From the NCBI GenBank assembly GCA_015152525.1, contig SUTU01000004.1, forward strand, positions 1-64,000: DNA of 64,000 bases, in the 5' to 3' direction. Source of the DNA: Cyanobacteria bacterium SIG28. Lineage in GTDB: Bacteria > Cyanobacteriota > Vampirovibrionia > Gastranaerophilales > Gastranaerophilaceae. The notes beneath the pieces are model-generated. The model searched no databases. It worked only from the letters and a program-made list of their open reading frames with translations, and was not told the DNA's origin. Both the position numbers and the translations under genes were made by a program. Every line of letters begins with the position of its first letter. The stretch's first letter is position 1. Positions 41,859 to 50,965 of the stretch are shown here, in pieces.

Positions 41859-43625
41859 ATGAAAAGAAATATTTGCTATTTGTTGGCTCTATTTGCTCTA
41901 ATCTCGATGAATCAAGTAAAAGCTGATCCTTTTGCAGGTGAAGTTGGTGCTAATGTTAGAGGTTATGAAGCCGGTGCTTTCAATACAATGGAGCAATCAC
42001 AAAAGAACAACTATCAATTAGAAAAAAGTTATGTGCAATCTTTAGATCATTTGAGTAATGATGAAAGGATTTATGATGCAGGTGTAGAAGAAGATGTTGC
42101 ACGTGAGGGTATGTTATACAACCCACACTTCTTGCTTGAAAAAATAAATTTTGAAGGCAATACAAAGTTTGATGATGCTGAGCTTCAAAAATTAGGTCTT
42201 GAAATTCTTGGTGAAGATATTTTCTTTGACGAATTATTAGAAGTTTGCTCAAAAGTTACAAAATTGTATCATGAAAATGGGTATTTAACTTCGTATGCAA
42301 CTGTTCCGCCTCAAAGAATTGTTGACGGTGTGGCAACAATTAAAATTGTTGAAAGTAAAGTTGGTGAAATGAATATCGAAGGCGAGAAATGGACTCGTGA
42401 GTGGTATTTAAAACATATAATTATGGGTAAAGCCGGACTTAGAGAAGGTGATGTATTTAACGCAAAAAACCTTCAAAGAGCAATGAAGGAAATCAATAGA
42501 GAAGATTATGTTCAAATCCAAACAGAAGTTGAGCGTCAGGCAACAACTGAACAAAATACTTCTATAACATTGAATGTAAGAGATAGATTTCCTGTTAATC
42601 TTGGTTTCATGTATGATGACTATGGTAGATCTTATACCGGTGCGCAAAGAGTTTCTTTCCTTGTGGGTATGGATAATTTAACCGGTTTAGGCGATAAAAT
42701 CTATGGTGGTACAATTTTATCATCAGGTGCAACAGGTTGGATGGCAGGATATTCATTACCGGTAAGTTCATACGGTACAAGATTGTCTTTCGATTTTTCA
42801 GATTCGCATGTTAAATTAGGCGGTCCTTACAGAGGAATGAATGTTAAAGGTAATGCTCAAAGCTATTTCTTTAAATTAACTCATCCGCTTATTCAAAACG
42901 CAAAAACTGATTTGTTCTTATATTCAGGTTATGATTTTGTAAATGCTGCAACTTCTTGGAACCCTGCAGGTGTTAAAACATATATTTCTGATTATAACTT
43001 ACACGTATGGCGTTCAGGATTATATGGTATGACTGATGATTCATACGGTCGTTGGATTGGAAACCTTGGTCTTGACTTTGGTATGTCAGGCAAAGATAAG
43101 TTACATTCAGATGCAGATACAACATTCTTCAAAATGACAGCGAATGCAACACGTGTTCAACGTTTATTCTCAAGAAGTATGGGTGTTGTAAGGGTTAGCG
43201 GTCAATATTCACCAAATAATTTATTTGCAGCTGAACAAATGCAACTTGGTGGACCTTACACATTAAGAGGTTATCAACCAGCTGAAATCATTGGTGATTA
43301 TGGTTTATCCGGTACTCTTGAATACAGAACGCCGTTCCCATTCTTAGATAGAGTATGGCCTTGGTTGGATGATAGATTGAAATTAGCATTCTTCTATGAT
43401 TGGGGTTGGATTGGTACTAATAATAATGCTTATGATTATCCGTCAAGATTTTTACACAGCGTTGGCTTTGGTACATATATCAACTTAACAGATTGGTTGG
43501 CTGCTCAAATCGGTGTTGGCTTCCCATTCGGAAACGATTATAACGAAAGCACAGCAAGATTCTACTTCTGTATTAATTCTGATTTAGATAGACTAATACC
43601 GTTGAGAAATCCTGAAAAATTATAA
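41859..43625 (+). CDS. ShlB/FhaC-type outer-membrane transporter (TpsB/Omp85 superfamily)
   Basis: A 588-aa outer-membrane protein of two-partner secretion. Sec signal (MKRNICYLLALFALISM...). POTRA-type repeats: NPHFLLEKINFEGNTKFDDA, LYHENGYLTSYATVPPQRIV, and GDVFNAKNLQRAMKEINRED. The C-terminal 16-strand barrel starts near PVNLGFMYDDYGRSYTGAQR and holds the family motif YTLRGYQPAEIIGDYGLSG. The exported TpsA partner is not adjacent. Its presence shows a true outer membrane. AGGA lies before the start, and a strong terminator follows. Confidence 0.9.
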   Translation: MKRNICYLLALFALISMNQVKADPFAGEVGANVRGYEAGAFNTMEQSQKNNYQLEKSYVQSLDHLSNDERIYDAGVEEDVAREGMLYNPHFLLEKINFEGNTKFDDAELQKLGLEILGEDIFFDELLEVCSKVTKLYHENGYLTSYATVPPQRIVDGVATIKIVESKVGEMNIEGEKWTREWYLKHIIMGKAGLREGDVFNAKNLQRAMKEINREDYVQIQTEVERQATTEQNTSITLNVRDRFPVNLGFMYDDYGRSYTGAQRVSFLVGMDNLTGLGDKIYGGTILSSGATGWMAGYSLPVSSYGTRLSFDFSDSHVKLGGPYRGMNVKGNAQSYFFKLTHPLIQNAKTDLFLYSGYDFVNAATSWNPAGVKTYISDYNLHVWRSGLYGMTDDSYGRWIGNLGLDFGMSGKDKLHSDADTTFFKMTANATRVQRLFSRSMGVVRVSGQYSPNNLFAAEQMQLGGPYTLRGYQPAEIIGDYGLSGTLEYRTPFPFLDRVWPWLDDRLKLAFFYDWGWIGTNNNAYDYPSRFLHSVGFGTYINLTDWLAAQIGVGFPFGNDYNESTARFYFCINSDLDRLIPLRNPEKL

Positions 43626-43648
43626 TGGAATTTTAGATATTGATAATG

Positions 43649-43692
43649 TAATGGCGGAAATTCTGAAAGAATTTCCGCCGTTACAATTTTTT
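43649..43692. terminator. Bidirectional terminator between convergent genes
   Basis: TAATGGCGGAAATTC pairs over 15 bp (one G-U) with GAATTTCCGCCGTTA around TGAAA, then CAATTTTTT. It ends the ShlB-type gene and, in the other direction, the small NTF2-like gene. Confidence 0.92.
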
Positions 43693-43709
43693 ATAAAGAA
43701 TTTAAATAT

Positions 43710-44186
43710 TTATTTTTTATCTGCATATCTTAAGAATGTTTGAACTTTTGTTTGCATAAGTTCTTCGGTGATAAGCCATTTGTTGTTAGGTTGTTTTGTT
43801 ACAACCATGTATGTTTTAAGTTTGTAATCTTCGCCTGAAGGTTGACGTAGCGAAGAAACTTTATAGCTGTTATTTGCTAACGGTGTTACAACAATATTAG
43901 TATAATTATTTTTGTATTTTCTTAATTTAGCACCGGCTTGTCCAATTTTCATTTGTTTTATGTAAGTTGCTGTATCAGTTTCAACATTAACAGTAGTGCC
44001 GTCAGGTTTTATAACTTGTCTGATAATTTTCGCATTAGGTGAATATTTTTCAGCAACCTCCGGACTGTAATTATTTGCTGCATCAACATAGCTGTTGAAA
44101 AATTTTAGTGCTTCTGTTGAATCATCTGCAAATGCGCAAGACGATACAAATAATAGGGTTAGTATTGATAATATAGTTTTTTTCAT
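43710..44186 (-). CDS. Exported NTF2/SnoaL-like protein
   Basis: A 158-aa protein with a Sec signal (MKKTILSILTLLFVSSCAFA). The mature part (LKFFNSYVDAANNYSPEVAE, then YSPNAKIIRQVIKPDG) has the cone-shaped NTF2-like pattern often used for small-molecule binding or as a periplasmic module. GGAG lies before the chosen ATG; the first ATG just after lysC is less likely. It follows lysC closely (12 bp), so it may share its message, but the function is unrelated or unknown. Confidence 0.7.
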   Translation of the reverse strand: MKKTILSILTLLFVSSCAFADDSTEALKFFNSYVDAANNYSPEVAEKYSPNAKIIRQVIKPDGTTVNVETDTATYIKQMKIGQAGAKLRKYKNNYTNIVVTPLANNSYKVSSLRQPSGEDYKLKTYMVVTKQPNNKWLITEELMQTKVQTFLRYADKK

Positions 44187-44198
44187 TTTTTTCTCCAT

Positions 44199-45464
44199 TT
44201 ATACATTAGGTAAATCGCCTTTAACTTCGGCAATTTCGTCTGAATCCAAGCCAAACACGGAGTGTAGAGTTTCTACAGCTTCGTTAGCCTTAGATTCATC
44301 TACAAGACAGCTTATTTTAACTTCACTTGTAGAAATCATTTTGATATTTATGCCAATGTTAGCCAGTGTTCTAAACATTTTTGCAGCAATACCCGGACGA
44401 TTAATCATTCCTGCACCGACAATCGAAACTTTAGCAATTTTGTCATCGATGTAAATATTGCTGTATCCAAGTTCTTGTTTTAATCCTGATATAACTTCTT
44501 TAGTTTTTGTCAAATCTTCTTTGTTAATAGTAAAAGCAATATCGTTAGTATTTAAAGCTTTTCTTGCGTAAGATTGGATAATCATATCTACAGAAATATT
44601 TTCATTCGCCAACCCGTCAAAAAGTGCAGCTGCTGTACCCGGATTATCTATAACATCACATACTACAACTCTTAGTCTTGAGGTATCTGCAGCAACTCCG
44701 GTTACCGGTCTTTGTAATTCCATTTCATCAACTCCTAATATTAATGTTCCTAAGTTATCTAATTTGAATGAGCTTCTGACTCTAACCGGCATGTTATGCT
44801 GAGTTGCAGCTTCAACAGCTCTTGGATGTATAACACCTGCACCACCATTCGCCAGTTCTATCATTTCATCATAAGATATTTGTTCAAGTCTTGTTGCACG
44901 AGGAACAATGCGAGGATCCGTAGTATAAACACCTTCAACATCGGTATATATATCGCATCTTTTAGCTTTCAAAGCGCCTGCAAGAGCAACTGCAGATGTA
45001 TCCGAACCACCTCTGCCTAATGTGGTGATTTCAAAATCATCTGTTACACCTTGGAAACCTGCAATAACAACAACTTCTCCTTTATCAAGATGTTCTTGTA
45101 TTTTTTCGGTTTTTATTTCCAAGATTCTTGCTTTTGAGTGGATTTTTTCTGTGATAATACCAACTTGCATGGCGTTCATACTCACAGCATTGCACCCTTG
45201 AGCTTGTAATGCCATAGCCAAAAGTGCAATTGATACTCCCTCACCGGTTGATAGTAACATATCCATTTCTCTAAGTGATGGATTTGGAGTAATCTCTTTT
45301 GCTAATTTTACAAGCACATCAGTTGTGTGTCCCATTGCAGAAACAACAACTACAACATTATTACCGTTATTTTTTTCTTTTATTACGGCACGGGCAACAT
45401 TTTTTATCTTATCTGTATCGGCAACAGATGTCCCGCCAAATTTTTGAACTATTATATCTTTCAT
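44199..45464 (-). CDS. lysC: Aspartate kinase
   Basis: A 421-aa monofunctional aspartokinase, first step of lysine, threonine, methionine and diaminopimelate synthesis. N-terminal kinase signature VQKFGGTSVADTDKIKNVA, then FQGVTDDFEITTLGRGGSDT and YTDVEGVYTTDPRIVPRA. Two ACT domains at the end (for example KVSIVGAGMINRPGIAAKMF) give feedback control. Length fits the alpha/beta-type class, and no homoserine dehydrogenase is fused. In this cell-wall-building organism its diaminopimelate role is prominent. Confidence 0.96.
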   Translation of the reverse strand: MKDIIVQKFGGTSVADTDKIKNVARAVIKEKNNGNNVVVVVSAMGHTTDVLVKLAKEITPNPSLREMDMLLSTGEGVSIALLAMALQAQGCNAVSMNAMQVGIITEKIHSKARILEIKTEKIQEHLDKGEVVVIAGFQGVTDDFEITTLGRGGSDTSAVALAGALKAKRCDIYTDVEGVYTTDPRIVPRATRLEQISYDEMIELANGGAGVIHPRAVEAATQHNMPVRVRSSFKLDNLGTLILGVDEMELQRPVTGVAADTSRLRVVVCDVIDNPGTAAALFDGLANENISVDMIIQSYARKALNTNDIAFTINKEDLTKTKEVISGLKQELGYSNIYIDDKIAKVSIVGAGMINRPGIAAKMFRTLANIGINIKMISTSEVKISCLVDESKANEAVETLHSVFGLDSDEIAEVKGDLPNV

Positions 45465-45721
45465 CTCTTTTATACCTTAATCAGCAAGAAATATTATATA
45501 TACAAATAACGATTTTTACAAGAATATGTTCAAAAAAACCAATTTTGTTAAATTTTGTAAAGTTGAATTTTAGATTGGAATGCAGTATTTACGGCGTTTT
45601 TTAGAAGTATTCACATGTTTTGCTTAAAAAAAACTGTTAAACTAGCAAAAAAAAAATTCACCGTTTTTAATACTATTATCTAAAAGTGTAAATAATTTAT
45701 ATGTAAAGGAGTATAGATTTT

Positions 45722-48700
45722 ATGAACATTAATTCAAATGAAATCATGTTGTTAAGAAGAAAAAATAACAACAATTTAAGAGCAGGTGAAACTGTATCAA
45801 CAACAGTTACAAATCCGGAAGCACCTGTATCAAATCCGGAAAATTCAATGAGAGCTTTAGATGCAGTTGCTCAAAACAATATTGCATTCCAAGCTGTTAA
45901 GATTCCGAACAAAATCGGTAATAAATTAAAACCTATGTTAACAGCTTTATTATTAGGTATTGGCGGTATGACACTTACTACATCTTGTGAACCTGAGCCA
46001 GATATTGAAGTAATTGAAATTCCAAGTAAAAATCCAACACAAATTACAGTTACACAAAGTATAGATTTTTCTTGGTTAGAAACTCTTATTGGTCAATATT
46101 TTGCCGGTAATCAAGAAATAATGCAAGATTTATTAGATGAATTACAAGATATTAAAAGTCAACTTGCAACTAATGCTGAACAACAAGCAGCAAGAGATCA
46201 ACAACTTTATGACGTATTGCTTCAAATATTGGATCAAAGTGTTGCAATTTATGACCAACAAGTTGCTAACGGTGCTAAATTAGATAGTATTGATGCTGCA
46301 ACTTTAGATCTAGTTGAACAACTTGCTGCATTAAGAGAAGCTCAACAATTATCTGATTTACAAGAACAACAAAGAGATGAAAAATTATTTGGAACAATTT
46401 CTTTAATTTTAACAAGAACAGAAGAAGGTAATGCTAAGTTAGCTGAAATCAATGCAAAAATAGAAGAAAACGGTTTAACAGTTTCTGAGGCTTTAGATTT
46501 AGCACTAGACTACTTGAAAAACATTGATAAAAACGTTCAAGATATTGAAACTATTGTTACTAATATTGATAAATCATTAGAAGAATTTAGAAATGGTAAT
46601 GCCGAAGCTTTAGGTCAAATTGTAAAAGAAATTCAAACAGCAAGAGAAGAAAATGCACAACATGCAGATGACCAAGCACAACGTGATTCAGTATTAATGG
46701 AAAAAGTTATCGAAGTAATCGGTGCAGTAGGTGAAAATACTGATAAAGTAAGCGTAGTAGATAAATCAGTTCAAGAATTGATAGACGAAGTAGTAGCTCT
46801 AAGAGATAGCCAAGAAATCAGTGCAGCAGAAGAAGCAGCAAGAGATGAAAAATTGTATACAAAACTTCTTGTATTGATTAATACAACAAAAGAAGGCAAC
46901 GCTCTAATGTCTACAATCAGTGCTCAAATAGATTCACACGCAATAACATTTGGTCAAGCAGTTGATAAAATGTTAGACTACTTGAAAAACATTGACCAAA
47001 ATGTTCAAGATATCGAAAACATTGTTACAAACATCGACAAATCATTAACAGAGTTCAAAAACGGTAATATGGCAGCATTGGCTCAAATTGTAACAGAAAT
47101 CCAAACTGTAAGAGCAGAAAATGCACAACATGCAGATGAACAAGCACAACGTGATTCAGTATTAATGGAAAAAGTTATCGAAGTAATCGATGCAGTAGGT
47201 GAAAATACTGATAAAGTAAGCGTAGTAGATAAATCAGTTCAAGAATTGATAGACGAAGTAGTAGCTCTAAGAGATAGCCAAGAAATCAGTGCAGCAGAAG
47301 AAGCAGCAAGAGATGAAAAATTGTATACAAAACTTCTTGTATTGATTAATACAACAAAAGAAGGCAACGCTCTAATGTCTACAATCAGTGCTCAAATAGA
47401 TTCACACGCAATAACATTTGGTCAAGCAGTTGATAAAATGTTAGACTACTTGAAAAACATTGACCAAAATGTTCAAGATATCGAAAACATTGTTACAAAC
47501 ATCGACAAATCATTAACAGAGTTCAAAAACGGTAATATGGCAGCATTGGCTCAAATTGTAACAGAAATCCAAACTGTAAGAGCAGAAAATGCACAACATG
47601 CAGATGAACAAGCACAACGTGATTCAGTATTAATGGAAAAAGTTATCGAAGTAATCGATGCAGTAGGTGAAAATACTGATAAAGTAAGCGTAGTAGATAA
47701 ATCAGTTCAAGAATTGATAGACGAAGTAGTAGCTCTAAGAGATAGCCAAGAAATCAGTGCAGCAGAAGAAGCAGCAAGAGATGAAAAATTGTATACAAAA
47801 CTTCTTGTATTGATTAATACAACAAAAGAAGGCAACGCTCTAATGTCTACAATCAGTGCTCAAATAGATTCACACGCAATAACATTTGGTCAAGCAGTTG
47901 ATAAAATGTTAGACTACTTGAAAAACATTGACCAAAATGTTCAAGATATCGAAAACATTGTTACAAACATCGACAAATCATTAACAGAGTTCAAAAACGG
48001 TAATATGGCAGCATTGGCTCAAATTGTAACAGAAATCCAAACTGTAAGAGCAGAAAATGCACAACATGCAGATGAACAAGCACAACGTGATTCAGTATTA
48101 ATGGAAAAAGTTATCGAAGTAATCGATGCAGTAGGTGAAAATACTGATAAAGTAAGCGTAGTAGATAAATCAGTTCAAGAATTGATAGACGAAGTAGTAG
48201 CTCTAAGAGATAGCCAAGAAATCAGTGCAGCAGAAGAAGCAGCAAGAGATGAAAAATTGTATACAAAACTTCTTGTATTGATTAATACAACAAAAGAAGG
48301 CAACGCTCTAATGTCTACAATCAGTGCTCAAATAGATTCACACGCAATAACATTTGGTCAAGCAGTTGATAAAATGTTAGACTACTTGAAAAACATTGAC
48401 CAAAATGTTCAAGATATCGAAAACATCGTTACAAACATCGACAAATCATTAACAGAGTTCAAAAACGGTAATATGGCAGCATTGGCTCAAATTGTAACAG
48501 AAATCCAAACTGTAAGAGCAGAAAATGCACAACATGCAGATGACCAAGCACAACGTGATTCAGTATTGATGGAAAAAGTTGTCGAAGTAATCGATGCAGT
48601 AGGTAAAAACACTGATAAAGTAAGCGTAGTAGATAAATCAGTTCAAGAATTGATTGACGAAGTGGTTGCTTTAAGAGATAGCCAAGAGCTAAGTGCAGCA

Positions 48701-50875
48701 GAAGAAGCAGCAAGAGATGAAAAATTATATACAAAACTTCTTGTATTGATTAATACAACTGCTGAAGGTAACGCTCTAATGTCTACAATCAGTGCTCAAA
48801 TAGATTCACACGCAATGACATTTGGTCAAGCAGTTGATAAAATGTTAGATTTCTTGAAAAACATTGACCAAAACGTTCAAGATATCGAAGCTAATACTGA
48901 AAAAATTCTTTCTGAATTACAAGCGTTCCACGCTGATTATTTAGCAGGCAGAAAAGCAATCGGTGATGCTTTAGGTAAATTAATTGAACAAGGCATTATT
49001 AACAAAGAAGCTATGAAAACATTGAATGAAAATGTAATCATTGTTAAAGATAATATTAAAGATATTAATAAAACAACAACTGATTTATTAGAAGAAGTTC
49101 AAGATCCGGCAAGATTCAACAAATTGATAGCAACTCTTGATAATATGTCAGCATCACAAAAAGCAATGTTTGAAATGTTACACATTGATATCAATGACTT
49201 AAAAGAAACCGCTTCAAAAGATATTCATAAAGCTATAACTATTGTTACAGGTGCTATTAAAAACTTCCAATCACAAGAGTTAGCTCAAGATAAAGTTGAA
49301 GCAGAACAATTAGATCAAATCAGCCAAAAATTAGATGTTGTTCAAAAATTCCCTGAAATAATAACTCAAGGACTTGAAAATGCTACAGATAAATTATCTG
49401 AAGAAATGAAGAATAACACAACTAATGTAACAAATTCAATTAATGTAGTTCAACAACAATTAGATACAGTTATTAAAAAACTTGAAGATATTGCTGTTCA
49501 ATTCGGTAAATTCGCAAAAGAATCAATGGGCTATAACAAAGCAATGTTAAGTACTCAAAATGCGTTGTTAAAAGAAGTTATCGGAATGAACAGAGATATT
49601 AATGTATTAATCGCACTTCAAAAAGATAACAATGCTAATGTTGCTAAATTGAAATCAATGATTCCTACTATCATTACTCAATTAAATACATTGATTGAAA
49701 CAACTAACAAACAGTTGACAATGAATGATTTAAAAACAATTAGCGAAGATGCTTACAACAAGTTCACAGCTTTAATTGAAGAATACAATTTCGATAATCT
49801 TCCTGGTGATGTTCAAACAATTAAAGATTATGTTTCAGCTTTCGAAAAACATATCGTTAATGTTGATAACAATACAACACACATTGCTAAACTTCTTGAA
49901 ACTTGGCCAATCGTTGGTGAGTTCCCAGGCTTAACAAGCGAAGAACTTGATGCAGCATTAGGTCGCTTAACAGTTGCTTTAGATAAAGATAAAAATGATA
50001 TCACTGCTGAACTTAAAGAAGTTCAACAACAATTATCAAAATTACAAAAATCAATTGATAACATGGCAGCTAATATCGCAAAATATACTAAGATTTCAAC
50101 AGATTATCAAGTTAAATTCGATAGATACTTCCAATCTGCATTGAAGAAAATGGGTCATTATGAATACTTAATGAACTCTATCTTAAGTGCACAAAATAAC
50201 GCAAGTGTAAGTATCGCAAACGTTGAAGCAGCTATGAAAGAAGTTCTTGCAGGTTTGAAAGCTCTAGTAGCAGCAAGTGAAAACCAATTAACATTTGCTG
50301 ACTTGAAAGAACTTAATGCAGAAGCTTATGCTAACTTGAACGCATTGTTAGAAGCTTACAATATCGATAATATTGCCGGCGATGTTCAAACAATTAAAGA
50401 TTATGTTTCAATTATCGAAGGTAAAATGGGTCAAGATGTTGATAACAGTGAAGCTCTAGGTACTATAACTAAGCAATTGAGCATACTAATCAATTATGCA
50501 GCTCTAGATAGAAGTGATTTAGAAGCAGCAATTGAAAAAGTTGTAGCAGCTATTGATTCAAATGCTGATGATCTTTCAGCTGAAATTCAAGCTCTTAAAA
50601 ACGCTGTATGTTCAAAAATAGACGGTTTAGCTGGTCAACTTGGTGCTATCGTAGATTTGATTAAAAACTTAGATAGTAATCACGGAACTAACCCTGATTA
50701 TTCAGCTCAAATCCAAGAAATTAAGAATTTCTTAGCTTCATTGAATGAAGAAGTTCTTAAAAACAATCAATTGATGCAAAAAATCTATGACAGAATCGCT
50801 GAGTTCGAACACAATTGTAATTGTGGAAAATCTGATGAATCAATCAAAGGTGATTTAGACGATATTTTAGGATAA
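45722..50875 (+). CDS. Giant repetitive coiled-coil lipoprotein-like protein
   Basis: A 1717-aa Glu/Gln/Asn-rich helical protein. Residues 1-60 are polar and include NIAFQAVK, like the N-terminal motif at 5.2-6.8 kb. A hydrophobic stretch (KPMLTALLLGIGGMTLTTSC, residues 70-89) ends in a lipobox-like TTSC at Cys89, giving a signal with an unusually long lead. From about residue 155, 156-residue repeats follow (QEISAAEEAARDEKLYTKLL..., AQHADEQAQRDSVLMEKVIE...), four of them near-identical at DNA level. The C-terminal third has a second repeat (GDVQTIKDYVS twice) and ends in a Cys-containing tail (NCNCGKSDES). Likely a surface-anchored rod or adhesin; function unknown. Confidence 0.8.
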   Translation: MNINSNEIMLLRRKNNNNLRAGETVSTTVTNPEAPVSNPENSMRALDAVAQNNIAFQAVKIPNKIGNKLKPMLTALLLGIGGMTLTTSCEPEPDIEVIEIPSKNPTQITVTQSIDFSWLETLIGQYFAGNQEIMQDLLDELQDIKSQLATNAEQQAARDQQLYDVLLQILDQSVAIYDQQVANGAKLDSIDAATLDLVEQLAALREAQQLSDLQEQQRDEKLFGTISLILTRTEEGNAKLAEINAKIEENGLTVSEALDLALDYLKNIDKNVQDIETIVTNIDKSLEEFRNGNAEALGQIVKEIQTAREENAQHADDQAQRDSVLMEKVIEVIGAVGENTDKVSVVDKSVQELIDEVVALRDSQEISAAEEAARDEKLYTKLLVLINTTKEGNALMSTISAQIDSHAITFGQAVDKMLDYLKNIDQNVQDIENIVTNIDKSLTEFKNGNMAALAQIVTEIQTVRAENAQHADEQAQRDSVLMEKVIEVIDAVGENTDKVSVVDKSVQELIDEVVALRDSQEISAAEEAARDEKLYTKLLVLINTTKEGNALMSTISAQIDSHAITFGQAVDKMLDYLKNIDQNVQDIENIVTNIDKSLTEFKNGNMAALAQIVTEIQTVRAENAQHADEQAQRDSVLMEKVIEVIDAVGENTDKVSVVDKSVQELIDEVVALRDSQEISAAEEAARDEKLYTKLLVLINTTKEGNALMSTISAQIDSHAITFGQAVDKMLDYLKNIDQNVQDIENIVTNIDKSLTEFKNGNMAALAQIVTEIQTVRAENAQHADEQAQRDSVLMEKVIEVIDAVGENTDKVSVVDKSVQELIDEVVALRDSQEISAAEEAARDEKLYTKLLVLINTTKEGNALMSTISAQIDSHAITFGQAVDKMLDYLKNIDQNVQDIENIVTNIDKSLTEFKNGNMAALAQIVTEIQTVRAENAQHADDQAQRDSVLMEKVVEVIDAVGKNTDKVSVVDKSVQELIDEVVALRDSQELSAAEEAARDEKLYTKLLVLINTTAEGNALMSTISAQIDSHAMTFGQAVDKMLDFLKNIDQNVQDIEANTEKILSELQAFHADYLAGRKAIGDALGKLIEQGIINKEAMKTLNENVIIVKDNIKDINKTTTDLLEEVQDPARFNKLIATLDNMSASQKAMFEMLHIDINDLKETASKDIHKAITIVTGAIKNFQSQELAQDKVEAEQLDQISQKLDVVQKFPEIITQGLENATDKLSEEMKNNTTNVTNSINVVQQQLDTVIKKLEDIAVQFGKFAKESMGYNKAMLSTQNALLKEVIGMNRDINVLIALQKDNNANVAKLKSMIPTIITQLNTLIETTNKQLTMNDLKTISEDAYNKFTALIEEYNFDNLPGDVQTIKDYVSAFEKHIVNVDNNTTHIAKLLETWPIVGEFPGLTSEELDAALGRLTVALDKDKNDITAELKEVQQQLSKLQKSIDNMAANIAKYTKISTDYQVKFDRYFQSALKKMGHYEYLMNSILSAQNNASVSIANVEAAMKEVLAGLKALVAASENQLTFADLKELNAEAYANLNALLEAYNIDNIAGDVQTIKDYVSIIEGKMGQDVDNSEALGTITKQLSILINYAALDRSDLEAAIEKVVAAIDSNADDLSAEIQALKNAVCSKIDGLAGQLGAIVDLIKNLDSNHGTNPDYSAQIQEIKNFLASLNEEVLKNNQLMQKIYDRIAEFEHNCNCGKSDESIKGDLDDILG
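46185..48890 (+). repeat. 468-bp in-frame tandem repeats inside the giant protein gene
   Basis: Units of 468 bp (156 codons) begin near 46185 (divergent), 46653, 47121, 47589, 48057 and 48525 (partial). The middle copies differ by only a few bases, for example GATGAC versus GATGAA at the unit start and one C/T change near 48427. Such identity indicates recent duplication or gene conversion and makes copy number prone to change and to assembly error. Confidence 0.95.
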
Positions 50876-50900
50876 TAAAAATTCTAGAATATAAAAAAAG

Positions 50901-50936
50901 AAAAGAGGTTGTTTAATTAAAAACGACCTCTTTTTT
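50901..50936. terminator. Bidirectional terminator between two large genes
   Basis: AAAAGAGGTTGTTT pairs over 14 bp (one G-U) with AAACGACCTCTTTT, loop AATTAA, followed by TT on the + strand and AAAA-rich sequence giving U on the other. It separates the convergent 1717-aa and 874-aa genes. Confidence 0.88.
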
Positions 50937-50965
50937 AACGAAAAAAACCATCTTATATCTGTAAA

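Noticed and set aside
45722-50875. Phage tape-measure or tail fibre gene
   Set aside because: There are no phage structural genes around it, and a lipobox-like signal is present; neighbours are housekeeping genes.
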